Shown piece by piece: positions 8,126 to 16,115 of a stretch of 64,000 nt of DNA. The stretch is from the NCBI RefSeq assembly GCF_000383595.1, contig NZ_KB911581.1:8267519-8331518 (forward strand), in the 5' to 3' direction. Below the pieces are notes generated by a model. That model was not told the origin of the DNA, did not search any database, and saw nothing but the letters and a program-made list of their open reading frames with translations. Within the stretch, counting starts at the first letter, position 1; every line of letters begins with the position of its first letter. The position numbers and the translations under genes are program-made. Source of the DNA: Streptomyces bottropensis ATCC 25435. GTDB lineage: Bacteria; Actinomycetota; Actinomycetes; Streptomycetales; Streptomycetaceae.

Positions 8126-8431
8126 ATGTTCGTCATCTTCGGCACCAAGGGATACCTGTACCAGCTCGCGATACTGACGCTGGTGTGCGGGCAGTGCGGG
8201 AATCCGTCCGCGCACACGCTCAGGAAGCGGGTCACGAAGTTCACGCTGTTCTTCGTGCCGCTGTTCCCGATCTCGACGAAGTACCAGACGCAGTGCACGT
8301 TCTGCGGCGCGGAGCAGAAGGTGACCGCCGAGCAGGCAGAGCAGCTCCAGACGCAGAGTTCGGGCGGCGGTCACGGCGGCTCGGGCGGTCCGTCCCACGG
8401 TCAGCCCCAGCAGCAGCGGTACCAGTCCTAG
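8126..8431 (+). CDS. Zinc-ribbon domain protein
   Basis: A 101-residue protein with start ATG at 8126 following GGGAAGG. Two knuckles, CGQC (near 21-24) and CTFC (near 57-60), bracket a hydrophobic strand-rich segment VTKFTLFFVPLFPISTKYQTQ, the layout of the zinc_ribbon_15-like actinobacterial family. The tail is Gly/Gln/Ser-rich and disordered. FVPLFPI could be a short membrane-contacting stretch, as in homologues. Role unknown. It appears monocistronic; the MFS gene beyond is convergent. Confidence 0.75.
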   Translation: MFVIFGTKGYLYQLAILTLVCGQCGNPSAHTLRKRVTKFTLFFVPLFPISTKYQTQCTFCGAEQKVTAEQAEQLQTQSSGGGHGGSGGPSHGQPQQQRYQS

Positions 8432-8554
8432 GAGGCGGCTGTCCGTCTTCCGGAGCACCGGGGCCTTGTCCGCGAGGGTCCGGCGGGCCGCTGACCTCCC
8501 CGAAGCTGGCCGATGGCCGATGGCCGACCTGAGCGGAGCTGTCGGCAGGTCGTG

Positions 8555-9748
8555 TCACGGCGCAGACATCGTTGCGGCGCGCCGCCCCGCCCGCTCGGGC
8601 CGCCCCGCCACCCACAGCACCGACGTCACCAGCGCCGAAGCCCCCGCCGTCATCGTCATCGCCGTCGCCGGTGAGGTCAGTTGGGCCAGGCCGCCCGCCA
8701 GAGCCGCGCTCAGTCCCTGGAGGGTGAGCATCCCGGACGAGTGCAGGCCCAGGGCGTGGCCGGCGAGTTCGGGCGGGGTGAGGGTCAGGAGGTGTTGTTG
8801 CTGGATCAGGCCGGCGCCGAAGCCGACGGAGGCGAGGGTCGCGCAGGCCGCCGCGGCGGGGGTCGGGGGGTGGAGGGCGAAGAGGAGGTAGGGGGTGGCC
8901 AGGAGCAGCAGGAGGGGGGTGGCCAGGCGGTCGCGGGTCCGGGGTGGGAGGAGGCGGCCCACCGTCACGTCGCCCGCCAGCATGCCGAGCGCCGCGCAGG
9001 CGAAGAGGAGACCCGCCCGGCCGGGGGCGTAGGCGACGAAGAGGGACTCGCAGCCGACGACCAGGCCGTTGGGGATCCACAGGCCCAGATAGAGGCGGCG
9101 GCGGGGGGCGGACGACCAGAGCAGGGCGTTCGTGCGCCAGGTCTCGGCGACGGACGGGCGGCCGGAGGCGCGTGGGGCGCGACCGGTCAGGCCGAGGGCG
9201 GTGCACAGGGCCGCCGCCGCGTACAGGGCCGCTGCCACCAGCAGGGTGACCGCCGGGGACAGCAGGGCCACGAGGGCGCCGCCGGTCGCGTAACCGGCGA
9301 TCTGGGTGATGCCGTGCAGCATGTTGAACACCGATCGGCCGAGGAGATAGCCGTCCTTCGGGAGGATCTCGTTCAGCAGACCCCAGCGGACTCCGCCGCC
9401 GAGGGAGGCGAACAGGCCCTGGGCCGCGATGACCGCGAAGACCGTCCACAGGGGCAGGCCGGGCAGGGCCAGCGACGCCGTGCTCACGGCGAGGAAGGCG
9501 GCGAGGCCCGCCGTCGTCGCGCGCGGTGGCAGGCGGTCCGCCGCCGAGAGCAGGGTCGTCGCGCCGACCACCTGGGCGAGGGACGGGCCGAACATGCTGA
9601 GGGCGGACAGGAGCGGGGAGCCGGTCGCCGCGTAGACGGAGGTGGCCAGGGCGAGACCGCCGATCGTGGAGGCGGCGACCTGGAGCGCGGAGGAGACGAA
9701 GAGAGGGGTGAACTCCGCGGTGCGGAAGAGGTGTTGATAGCTGCGCAT
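8555..9748 (-). CDS. MFS transporter
   Basis: From the ATG at 9748 the product has 397 residues, starting MRSYQHLFRTAEFTPLFVSSALQ. This is the usual opening of actinobacterial MFS proteins of this subgroup. The sequence alternates hydrophobic helices throughout, about 12 membrane spans, with the basic loop DRLPPRATT between helices 2 and 3 and a long cytoplasmic loop (LTGRAPRASGRPSVAETWR) in the middle. Such transporters export drugs or metabolites by proton antiport; the substrate is not predictable. It is divergent from an ArsR-type regulator, and the 18-bp palindrome between them suggests repression by that regulator. Confidence 0.88.
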   Translation of the reverse strand: MRSYQHLFRTAEFTPLFVSSALQVAASTIGGLALATSVYAATGSPLLSALSMFGPSLAQVVGATTLLSAADRLPPRATTAGLAAFLAVSTASLALPGLPLWTVFAVIAAQGLFASLGGGVRWGLLNEILPKDGYLLGRSVFNMLHGITQIAGYATGGALVALLSPAVTLLVAAALYAAAALCTALGLTGRAPRASGRPSVAETWRTNALLWSSAPRRRLYLGLWIPNGLVVGCESLFVAYAPGRAGLLFACAALGMLAGDVTVGRLLPPRTRDRLATPLLLLLATPYLLFALHPPTPAAAACATLASVGFGAGLIQQQHLLTLTPPELAGHALGLHSSGMLTLQGLSAALAGGLAQLTSPATAMTMTAGASALVTSVLWVAGRPERAGRRAATMSAP

Positions 9749-9788
9749 GGGACACGACCCTCGTCGCCCCCATCCTCCCGTCGTAATG

Positions 9789-9806
9789 TTTCGCGTACAC
9801 GCGAAA
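9789..9806. promoter_or_regulatory. Perfect 18-bp palindrome, probable ArsR-type operator
   Basis: TTTCGCGT-AC-ACGCGAAA is a perfect inverted repeat in the 121-bp gap between the divergent MFS gene (start 9748) and the ArsR-type regulator gene (start 9870). Its centre lies 50 bp from one start and 72 bp from the other. A site here could repress both promoters. That the neighbouring regulator binds it is inferred from position only. Confidence 0.75.
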
Positions 9807-9869
9807 GCTCTGCCGGGGCTCCGCCGAAGCCCTCGGGCGGGCTCGCGTCGCACTTCCGGAGGTGACCGC

Positions 9870-10925
9870 GTGGGCTGGTGGCAGGTCAACGCCGACACCC
9901 TCGCCGGGAGCCGGTTCGTCGTCTCGCCGCTCGCGGAGACGTTCGCGAGTCTGAAGTTGCTCCACGCGGGGGCCGGCACGCACCCCGGGGAACGGGCCTG
10001 GCTGGCGGCCCATCTGCCGTCGTACCGCCGTGTGTTGGACCGCGACCCCGTCACCGCCCTGCTGATCCGCTCGGGGCTCGGCAGGGAGTGGATCGCCGAC
10101 TTCCTGACGCCCACGCCCCGCGAGAACGAGTCCTTCGCGGACGAGATCGCCCGCGTCCGGGGCGCCGACCCCGCCGCCGCCCGCGCCCATCTCGTCCTCT
10201 CCCTGCGCGGCCCCCTGCCGTCCGCCCTGCACCGGGACGATCTGCCCGAGCGTGCGGCCGGCCTGCTGACGTACGTGTGGGAGGAGACCGTACGGCCGTA
10301 CTGGGAGCGGCGCCGACGGGCGCTGGAGGCCGATGTGCTCGCGCGGACCGCGCTGCTGGGGCAGGGCGGCTGGACGGCGGTGCTGGACGCGCTGCGGCCG
10401 GGGATGAGGTGGCTCGGCGAGAACCGGCTGCAGGTCAATCTGCACGAGTACCCGCCGCGTGAGATCTCCGGGGCGCGGCTGGTCTTCGTACCGGTCACGC
10501 CGCAGCGGACGGGGTGGGTCGCGTGGGAGGAGCGGGAGCGGTACGCCGTGGTGTACCCGTGCTCGGGGGTCCTCGCCGACGGCGGAGGCGGCGGAAATGG
10601 TGGAAATGGTGGGGGGTGTGGGGATGGGAATGGTGGTGGGGCCGTCGTGCCCGCCGCGCTCGGGGCGCTTCTCGGCGGAGCCCGCGCCCGGGTCCTCGTC
10701 CTCCTCGACTCCCCCATGAGCACGACCCAGCTGTGTGCGGTGACCGGGCAGACCCTCGGCTCCGTCGGCCGTCACCTGCGGGTGCTGCTGGACGCCGGGC
10801 TGATCCGGCGCGGACGGGCGGGCCGGTCGGTGCTGTACGCGCGTACGGCGCAGGGAGAGGTGCTGGTGCGCGCGCCGCACCCTCGCGGGGACGAACACCC
10901 TTCCGGAGATAGCATCCGTTTATGA
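9870..10925 (+). CDS. ArsR-family winged-helix regulator with long N-terminal domain
   Basis: The GTG at 9870 follows GGAGGTG by 7 nt, giving 351 residues. The N-terminal 230 residues (VSPLAETFASLKLLH, LLTYVWEETVRPYWERRRR, RLQVNLHEYPP) match the uncharacterised domain often annotated DUF5937 in actinobacterial ArsR-like proteins. A Gly/Asn linker of about 24 residues follows. Next is the winged helix-turn-helix (GALLGGARARVLVLLDSPMS through RHLRVLLDAGLIRRGRAGR). No metal-binding Cys cluster is obvious. Its ATGA stop/start overlap with the glutathione peroxidase gene (10922-10925) shows coupling. It probably represses the divergent MFS transporter through the palindrome at 9789. Confidence 0.85.
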   Translation: MGWWQVNADTLAGSRFVVSPLAETFASLKLLHAGAGTHPGERAWLAAHLPSYRRVLDRDPVTALLIRSGLGREWIADFLTPTPRENESFADEIARVRGADPAAARAHLVLSLRGPLPSALHRDDLPERAAGLLTYVWEETVRPYWERRRRALEADVLARTALLGQGGWTAVLDALRPGMRWLGENRLQVNLHEYPPREISGARLVFVPVTPQRTGWVAWEERERYAVVYPCSGVLADGGGGGNGGNGGGCGDGNGGGAVVPAALGALLGGARARVLVLLDSPMSTTQLCAVTGQTLGSVGRHLRVLLDAGLIRRGRAGRSVLYARTAQGEVLVRAPHPRGDEHPSGDSIRL

Positions 10926-11428
10926 CTACAGACAACACCACCCCCTCCGTCCTCGACGTGCGGATCGACGCTCTGAAGGGCGGCTCCGCGGACCTCGCGC
11001 AGTACGCCGGACAGGCCGTCCTCGTCGTGAACGTCGCCTCGAAGTGCGGTCTCACCCCCCAGTACACGGGCCTGGAGGCGCTGCAGGCGCGCTATGCCGC
11101 GCAGGGCTTCACCGTGCTCGGTGTGCCGTGCAACCAGTTCCTCGGGCAGGAGCCGGGGTCGGCGGAGGAGATCGCGGAGTTCTGCTCGGCGACGTACGGC
11201 GTGACCTTCCCGCTGACCGAGAAGGTCGAGGTCAACGGTGAGAACCGGCACGCGCTGTACGAGCGCCTGGTGGACCACGCGGACGCCGAGGGTCACACCG
11301 GCGACATCCGCTGGAACTTCGAGAAGTTCCTGATCGGCCGCGACGGCTCGGTCGTCGCCCGCTTCTCGCCGCAGACCGAGCCGGAGTCGGCGGAGCTGGT
11401 CGCCGCCGTGGAGAAGGCCATCGGCTGA
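10922..11428 (+). CDS. Glutathione peroxidase family (thiol peroxidase)
   Basis: A 168-residue thioredoxin-fold peroxidase. Peroxidatic Cys42 is in VVNVASKCGLTPQY, Gln76 in GVPCNQFLGQEPG, and Trp131-Asn132 in IRWNFEKFLIGRDG, the complete catalytic tetrad of the family. Cys rather than selenocysteine is used, as usual in bacteria. Streptomyces lack glutathione, so reduction probably comes from thioredoxin or mycothiol systems (general knowledge of the family). The start ATG overlaps the stop of the ArsR-type gene by 4 nt. A MerR regulator follows under its own promoter. Confidence 0.95.
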   Translation: MTTDNTTPSVLDVRIDALKGGSADLAQYAGQAVLVVNVASKCGLTPQYTGLEALQARYAAQGFTVLGVPCNQFLGQEPGSAEEIAEFCSATYGVTFPLTEKVEVNGENRHALYERLVDHADAEGHTGDIRWNFEKFLIGRDGSVVARFSPQTEPESAELVAAVEKAIG

Positions 11429-11446
11429 CCGCCGCAGGACCCTTCG

Positions 11447-11477
11447 TTGACCTTGCCCCTGGGGCAAGGGGCAGCGT
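11447..11477 (+). promoter_or_regulatory. MerR-type promoter: 19-bp spacer with a perfect dyad
   Basis: A -35 element TTGACC (11447-11452) is followed 19 bp later by CAGCGT (11472-11477), a plausible -10. The dyad CCTTGCCCC-T-GGGGCAAGG at 11451-11469 fills the spacer. An over-long 19-bp spacer holding a dyad is the signature of promoters activated by MerR proteins through DNA untwisting. It lies 46 bp upstream of the merR-like start at 11523, so autoregulation is expected. Confidence 0.85.
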
Positions 11478-11522
11478 CCCTCTCGCCGGGCGGAAGGCGC
11501 CCGGCGACGGAGGAGCGACCCA

Positions 11523-12401
11523 GTGCGCATGAACGACGACGATCCGGACGACCTGCTCACCATCGGTGCCTTCGCCGCCCGCGCACGGCTGTCGGCGAAG
11601 GCGCTGCGGCTGTACGACCGGCTGGGGCTGCTCCCGCCGGCGTACGTCGACGAGGTGAACGGCTACCGGTACTACCGGGCCGACCAGGTCGAACGTGCCC
11701 GTCTGGTGGCACTGCTGCGTCAGCTCGACATGCCTCTGGCGCGGATCGCCGAGATCGTCGAGGCCGTCGAGCCGGACGGCGCGCGGGCCGCCGAGCGGCT
11801 CGCCGCGTACTGGGCCGGCGCCGAGGAGCGGTTCGCGGCACAGCGGACCCTGGTCGCCTACCTCCGTGGACGGCTGTCGGGAAGGGATACCGGTATGTAC
11901 GAGAAGTTCACGGTCGAAACGGTCGACACCGCTCCCCAGGTGCTGCTGACCCAGTCGCGCCACACGCTCGCGGACGAGTTGCCGGCGTGGATCGGGGCGT
12001 CGCTGGGGCGGCTGGAGGAGGGCGCGGCGGCGTGCGGCGGGAGCACGGGTGCGCCGTTCGTCGTCTACCACTCCGAGGTGTCGATGGAGAGCGACGGGCC
12101 CGCCGAGGCGTGCGTTCCGGTGGCGGACGAGAGCGCCGCGCGGGTGTGGGCGGCCGAGTACGGGCGGTCCTGGGAGACGAAGGTGCGGGTGGAGCCGGCG
12201 GGACGGCTCGTGTACACCCGGATCAGCAAGGCCCAGGTGGCGCATCCGCAGATCCTGGCGGCGTTCGAGGCGGTCGAGCGGTGGATCGCCGGTCAGGGGC
12301 TGGAGATCAGCGGTCCCTGCCGTGAGATCTACTTCGCCGACTGGGAGGCGGCGGGCCCGGAGGACCCGGTGTGCGACGTGGCGTTCCCGGTCGCATCCTG
12401 A
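11523..12401 (+). CDS. MerR-family regulator with GyrI-like effector domain
   Basis: The GTG at 11523 lies 7 nt after GGAGGAG and gives 292 residues. Residues about 11-80 are the MerR winged helix (LTIGAFAARARLSAKALRLYDRLGLL, VNGYRYYRADQVERARLVALLRQ). A coiled-coil helix runs from about 85 to 125. From about 130 on there is a GyrI-like/SOUL-type small-molecule domain (KFTVETVDTAPQVLLTQSRH, EAFEAVERWIAGQGLEISGPCREIYF). This architecture resembles BmrR/TipA-like multidrug-sensing activators. The upstream dyad with 19-bp spacer is its likely site. No efflux gene is directly downstream, so targets besides its own gene are unknown. Confidence 0.92.
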   Translation: MRMNDDDPDDLLTIGAFAARARLSAKALRLYDRLGLLPPAYVDEVNGYRYYRADQVERARLVALLRQLDMPLARIAEIVEAVEPDGARAAERLAAYWAGAEERFAAQRTLVAYLRGRLSGRDTGMYEKFTVETVDTAPQVLLTQSRHTLADELPAWIGASLGRLEEGAAACGGSTGAPFVVYHSEVSMESDGPAEACVPVADESAARVWAAEYGRSWETKVRVEPAGRLVYTRISKAQVAHPQILAAFEAVERWIAGQGLEISGPCREIYFADWEAAGPEDPVCDVAFPVAS

Positions 12402-12740
12402 CTCTGCCGGTGCCGGTCGCATCCTGACTCCGGCGATGCGGCCGTGGTCGGTGCCGATGCCGATGCCGCCGCGGCCGGTGGCTCCGTGGTCGGTGGCTCC
12501 GCGGCCGGATACCGGTGCGGTCGGATACCGGTGCGGTCGCGGCCGGAAACCGGTGCCGCCGTGGTCGGATACCGGTGCGGTCGTAGGGGTTTCCCTACGG
12601 CCGTAGCGGATCGCATACGTCCTGTCGGCCAACTGTCGGCGAGTGGTTAGCGTCTACCTCAACACACGGAGAACGTCAGGGACGACGTCGGTGAAGACCG
12701 CACCCGCCCGCACGAGCCGAAACGGAACGGAAGAGCCGCA
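12402..12740. repeat. Degenerate GGATACCGGTGCGGTC repeats and a hairpin upstream of a membrane-protein gene
   Basis: Between 12420 and 12582 the sequence is built from imperfect copies of GCCGGTGGCTCC/GTGGTCGGTGCC-type words, ending in repeats of GGATACCGGTGCGGTC (copies near 12507, 12524 and 12567). A hairpin with 7-bp arms CGTAGGG/CCCTACG and a GTTT loop follows at 12582-12599. The rest, to 12740, should hold the promoter of the membrane-protein gene. No gene is present in this 339-bp gap. Confidence 0.6.
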
Positions 12741-14498
12741 GTGGCCTTTGCCGAGCTGACCCCACGACGACCCGTCTCGCGCGCCGACAAACCGTCGCGC
12801 GAGCCGTGGCGGGAACGCCATCGAGTGCCCCTCACGGCCGCCCTGTGCGCCCTGCCGCTGTACTTCGTGTGGTGGGCGGTCTTCGCGACCGGAGGCGGCG
12901 ACCTCGCGGCCCAGGTGGCGTGGGCGGAGTTCGCCAAGATGTACCCGGACTCCGCGGTCAACCTGTTCTGGTACGGCGGTCTGCACGCGGCGAACTACAG
13001 CGTGCTCTCGCCATATCTGATGGCGGCGTGCGGGGTGGTCCCCGTGACGCTGGTGTCGGGGCTCTCGGCCTCCTGGCTGGCCGGTGCGGTCGTCACTCGC
13101 ATGGGTGTACGCGCGCCGGTGCCGGTCGCGCTGGCGGCGACGTTCTCTCTGTGGTGCCAGGTGGTGTCGGGGCGCTCCACGTTCATGCTGGGCACGGCCT
13201 TCGCGATGGGGGCCCTGCTGGCGGTGCTGAGCGGGCGCGGCGGGCGACAGCTCGCGGCGGCGGCGGTGTGCGCGACGCTGTCCACGCTGGGGAGTCCCGT
13301 CTCCGGGCTGTTCCTCCTCGTGATCGGCGCCGCGTATCTGCTGTGCCGTGAGTGGGGCCGGGCGGGGGCGCTGATCCTGCCGCCGGTGACCGTCGTGGCC
13401 GTGACCACGCTGCTGTTCCCCTTCGAGGGTGAGCAGCCCATGGCCTTCAGCCGGATATGGCCGCCGGTCGTGCTGTGCGCGGTGGTCGTGCTGGTCGCGC
13501 CGAGCGCCTGGCGGGTGCTGCGCCTGAGCGCCGCGATCTACGCGCTCGGCGTGGTCCTGTGCTACCTGATCCCCACGCCCATCGGCACGAACGTCGAGCG
13601 GCTCCTGGAGCTGGCGGGACCGGCGGCCGCCCTGGCCATCTGCCTGTACCGGGGCGAGGCGCGCACGGACGGCTCCCGGCTCCCCCTGCCCTGGTTCACG
13701 CCGCAGCGGCGGACGGTGGCCGGCGCGGTGGCCCTGGTGCTGTCCGTGACCTGGCTGACCGGCAAGACGACCGCCGACATCGTCACCAACACGAAGGTGC
13801 CGGAGTGGGCGGTGAAGACCGACGGGGTGGTGAAGGAGCTGAAGCGGCTCGGCGCCTGGAAGACCCGCGTGGAGGTGGTGCCGGCCCGCGACCACCGTGA
13901 GGCCGCCATCCTCGCCCCGTACATCAACATGGCCCGCGGCTGGAACCGGCAGGCCGACGTGGAGCGCGGCCGGCTGTTCTACGAGGGTCACGGCGGGACC
14001 GAGGTGCCCGAGGGGGCGTTCACCCCGGCCGCGTACAAGGCGTGGCTCTCGCAGTGGGCCGTCGGGTTCGTGGTCCTCGTCAACGGCGAGCCGGACGGTC
14101 CCGCCGAGCTGGAACACGCGCTGGTGACCAGTGGGCCGGACTATCTGCAGCCCGTCTGGCAGGACGCCAACTGGAAGATCTACCGGGTGAAGAACGCGAC
14201 CCCGCTGGTCGACCGCCCCGCCACCGTCGTCAGCGCGGACGGCGCCAACCTCGTCGTCCACCTGCCGAGGGCCGGCGAGGTCACCGTCCGCGTCGCCTAC
14301 TCCCCCTGGCTCTGGGCCGACAACGGCTGCCTCACCGCCGACCGCGAGTCCGACGGCGAGCTCACCGAGTTCACCCGCCTCACGGTCCACGAACCCGGCA
14401 ACGTGCGCATCAGCTCCCAGTACGGCGGACCGTCCCGCAAGACGGCCCTGGAGTGCGAGAAGGAAGCGGACGAGAAGGGGGTCGGCGGGGAGGAGTGA
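12741..14498 (+). CDS. Large multi-pass membrane protein with extracytoplasmic C-terminal domain
   Basis: A 585-residue protein from the GTG at 12741 (GGAAGAGC upstream). The first 360 residues hold about 9-11 hydrophobic helices (LTAALCALPLYFVWWAVFATGG, SGLSASWLAGAVVTRM, LFLLVIGAAYLLC, WPPVVLCAVVVLVA, GAVALVLSVTWLTG). The last 220 residues form a soluble domain with motifs VEVVPARDHREAAILAPYINMARGW, SQWAVGFVVLVNG, DANWKIYRV. This helical bundle plus C-terminal domain recalls glycosyltransferase-39/83-like or polymer-assembly membrane proteins, and homologues are often called MFS transporters. I see no diagnostic catalytic motif, so function stays open. It is monocistronic, with a convergent gene after it. 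Confidence 0.75.
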   Translation: MAFAELTPRRPVSRADKPSREPWRERHRVPLTAALCALPLYFVWWAVFATGGGDLAAQVAWAEFAKMYPDSAVNLFWYGGLHAANYSVLSPYLMAACGVVPVTLVSGLSASWLAGAVVTRMGVRAPVPVALAATFSLWCQVVSGRSTFMLGTAFAMGALLAVLSGRGGRQLAAAAVCATLSTLGSPVSGLFLLVIGAAYLLCREWGRAGALILPPVTVVAVTTLLFPFEGEQPMAFSRIWPPVVLCAVVVLVAPSAWRVLRLSAAIYALGVVLCYLIPTPIGTNVERLLELAGPAAALAICLYRGEARTDGSRLPLPWFTPQRRTVAGAVALVLSVTWLTGKTTADIVTNTKVPEWAVKTDGVVKELKRLGAWKTRVEVVPARDHREAAILAPYINMARGWNRQADVERGRLFYEGHGGTEVPEGAFTPAAYKAWLSQWAVGFVVLVNGEPDGPAELEHALVTSGPDYLQPVWQDANWKIYRVKNATPLVDRPATVVSADGANLVVHLPRAGEVTVRVAYSPWLWADNGCLTADRESDGELTEFTRLTVHEPGNVRISSQYGGPSRKTALECEKEADEKGVGGEE

Positions 14499-14546
14499 GG
14501 GGGCGCTCGGCCGGCGTGCGCTTGCGGGGGAGGGCGCGTGGGGCGG

Positions 14547-15470
14547 TCAGGGTGCGGGGTGCAGGGCTCGGCGGGCCGCGGCGAGGTGTGCCTGGCGGGT
14601 GGCTTTCAGGGCCTCGAAGCCGGTCGGGTCCGCGGTGATCTTGGTCCGCTGGATGCGGGTCTCGGCGGCGCGCCAGACGGCGACCACATCGGTCTCCTCC
14701 TTGCAGCGGACGTCGGCGCGGGCCGTCTCGATCTCGCCGGCGGAGGGGGCCGCCGAGGCGGACCAGCGCGGGTCGTTCACGACGGCCGGCGGATCGGCGT
14801 ACCGGAAGCCGTCCTTCGCCATGCAGGCGCTCCACCTCCGGAACACCGCACGCACCCGGGGGTCGCGCCGCGACTCCTCGAAGGCCCGCATGGCGTGGCG
14901 GTTGAGGACGTCGTAGTCGGACTCGGGCACACCCCGCAGCAGCCGGTCGTGCGCCTGCCGCCAGCAGCCACCGGTGCCGTCGTCCCCGTACGCGGCACGC
15001 CGTTCCCCGGCGGAGAGGGACTCGGCGCGTCGCTCCCGCGCGGACGTGAAGCGCACCTCCGCGACCGGGTCCGGCGGCGCGTGGAACCCGAACCGCAGTG
15101 CCACGGCGTCCTCGATGACCCCGTACCGGCGCCGGTTCGGCGGATCCGTCTCGGCGGCCTTCACCGGCGGACGGGGCGTCCAGTCCATCCCCTTCGCCTT
15201 GAGGCAGTCCCGCATCAGCACGTCCTCCGCCGCCGCGACGAGGTAGTCGTCCGCCTTGGACATCTTGTAGGCGTCGAAGGGCAGCAACAGCTCCCGTGCC
15301 TCCGCGCTCGGCGCCGGGGCGGCCTCGGCGGCGGTACGCGTCCGGGCCACCGGCCGGCGGGTGTCGCCGTCCTCGGCCGCGCAGCCCGCCGTGACGGCCA
15401 CGAGGCCGAGGACGGCGACACCTCGCAGCGGGCGGCGGGCGAGGCGAACGGCGGACACGGGGAAGGACAT
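14547..15470 (-). CDS. Secreted lipoprotein, unknown function
   Basis: A 307-residue protein from the ATG at 15470 with GAGGAG upstream. The signal peptide ends in a clear lipobox (VAVLGLVAVTAGC), so the mature protein is lipid-anchored outside. It contains six or more cysteines in the pattern MRDCLKAKGMDW, GGCWRQAHDRLL, WSACMAKDGFRY, DVRCKEETDVVAVWR, typical of a Streptomyces lipoprotein family with paired CM-x-G/D-type helices and no assigned role. Cysteine pairs are likely disulphide-bonded. Five 15-bp tandem repeats lie immediately upstream of its start. The gene is convergent with the membrane-protein gene. Confidence 0.8.
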   Translation of the reverse strand: MSFPVSAVRLARRPLRGVAVLGLVAVTAGCAAEDGDTRRPVARTRTAAEAAPAPSAEARELLLPFDAYKMSKADDYLVAAAEDVLMRDCLKAKGMDWTPRPPVKAAETDPPNRRRYGVIEDAVALRFGFHAPPDPVAEVRFTSARERRAESLSAGERRAAYGDDGTGGCWRQAHDRLLRGVPESDYDVLNRHAMRAFEESRRDPRVRAVFRRWSACMAKDGFRYADPPAVVNDPRWSASAAPSAGEIETARADVRCKEETDVVAVWRAAETRIQRTKITADPTGFEALKATRQAHLAAARRALHPAP

Positions 15471-15485
15471 GGAACGGGCTCCTCT

Positions 15486-15560
15486 GCGTGTACGTGACTG
15501 GCGCGTACGGGACCGGCGCGTACGTGACTGGCGTGCACGGGACCGGCGCGTACGCGGCCG
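15486..15560. repeat. Five tandem 15-bp repeats (GCGCGTACGKGACYG)
   Basis: Five consecutive 15-bp units, GCGTGTACGTGACTG, GCGCGTACGGGACCG and three variants, run without gaps from 15486 to 15560. They fill most of the gap between the lipoprotein start (15470) and the terminator of the I36 gene, so they sit where the lipoprotein promoter should be. Neighbouring units alternate TGACTG and GGACCG endings, as if a 30-bp unit had been duplicated. Confidence 0.9.
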
Positions 15561-15583
15561 GCGTGCTGGTAGGTACGGCGAGA

Positions 15584-15609
15584 GGGCGCCGCGTCCGGAC
15601 GCGGCGCCC
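15584..15609 (-). terminator. Perfect 26-bp palindrome downstream of the I36 inhibitor gene
   Basis: Two 13-bp arms (GGGCGCCGCGTCC and its complement) form a GC-only hairpin 36 bases past the stop codon at 15645 of the minus-strand I36 gene. There is no clear T-run, as is common for Streptomyces terminators. Confidence 0.75.
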
Positions 15610-15644
15610 CCTCGTGGCGCTTGCGGGTCGGAGACCCGGCGGCC

Positions 15645-16034
15645 TCAGAACTCGACGCAGCTCACGCTGTTGTCGCCGATGTCGTTGTTGCTGAAGTCCG
15701 CGTCCGCGCTGTTCGCGGCGGCACGGTAGTGCTCGCCGGTCTTGCCCGCGCCCTGCCACAGCCAGACGGAGGAGTCACGGCCGTTGGACATGGAGCTGGC
15801 GGCGTTGTCCATGCCGACGTTGGTGCCGGCCCACTTGTTGTTGGAGAGGTTGCAGTCCGTGGCGCTGAACGAGGCCTTGCGTCCGCCGAAGTCGTCGTGC
15901 TCGAAGAGGGTGATGGCCCCGGCCCGGATCTGGGCCTCCGCACCCGCGGTCGTGGCCGCGGTGGCTGCGGGGGAGGCGGCGATCAGGCCGGCTCCGAGAC
16001 CGAGGGTGGCGACCGCGATGGCGATCTTGCGCAT
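15645..16034 (-). CDS. Secreted peptidase-inhibitor family I36 / beta-gamma-crystallin-like protein
   Basis: A 129-residue protein; the ATG at 16034 is preceded by GGAGGAA. Residues 1-27 form a Sec signal peptide (MRKIAIAVATLGLGAGLIAASPAATA). The mature part has AITLFEHDDFGGRKASFSATDCNLSNNKW, the F-x-x-x-x-F/Y-G-G beta-gamma-crystallin Greek-key pattern shared with inhibitor family I36 (SMI of S. nigrescens). It ends in NDIGDNSVSCVEF with two cysteines available for a disulphide. Family members either inhibit metalloproteases or simply bind Ca. Inhibition of a specific protease is not shown by the sequence. It is monocistronic with its own terminator. Confidence 0.88.
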   Translation of the reverse strand: MRKIAIAVATLGLGAGLIAASPAATAATTAGAEAQIRAGAITLFEHDDFGGRKASFSATDCNLSNNKWAGTNVGMDNAASSMSNGRDSSVWLWQGAGKTGEHYRAAANSADADFSNNDIGDNSVSCVEF

Positions 16035-16058
16035 CTCTGTATTCCTCCGTTGCCGCTT

Positions 16059-16082
16059 ACCGGTCGGCGGTCGCCGACCGGT
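16059..16082. promoter_or_regulatory. Inverted repeat just upstream of the I36 inhibitor gene
   Basis: Arms ACCGGTCGGCG (16059-16069) and CGCCGACCGGT (16072-16082) are perfectly complementary around two bases. The repeat ends 25 bp before the I36 start codon at 16034. It could be an operator overlapping the promoter or a hairpin in the leader. It is also close to the 3' end of the AraC-type gene at 16116 and might act in termination of that gene. Confidence 0.55.
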
Positions 16083-16115
16083 TTGCCGTGCGAGGACGAT
16101 CCTTCCGAACGGGGG

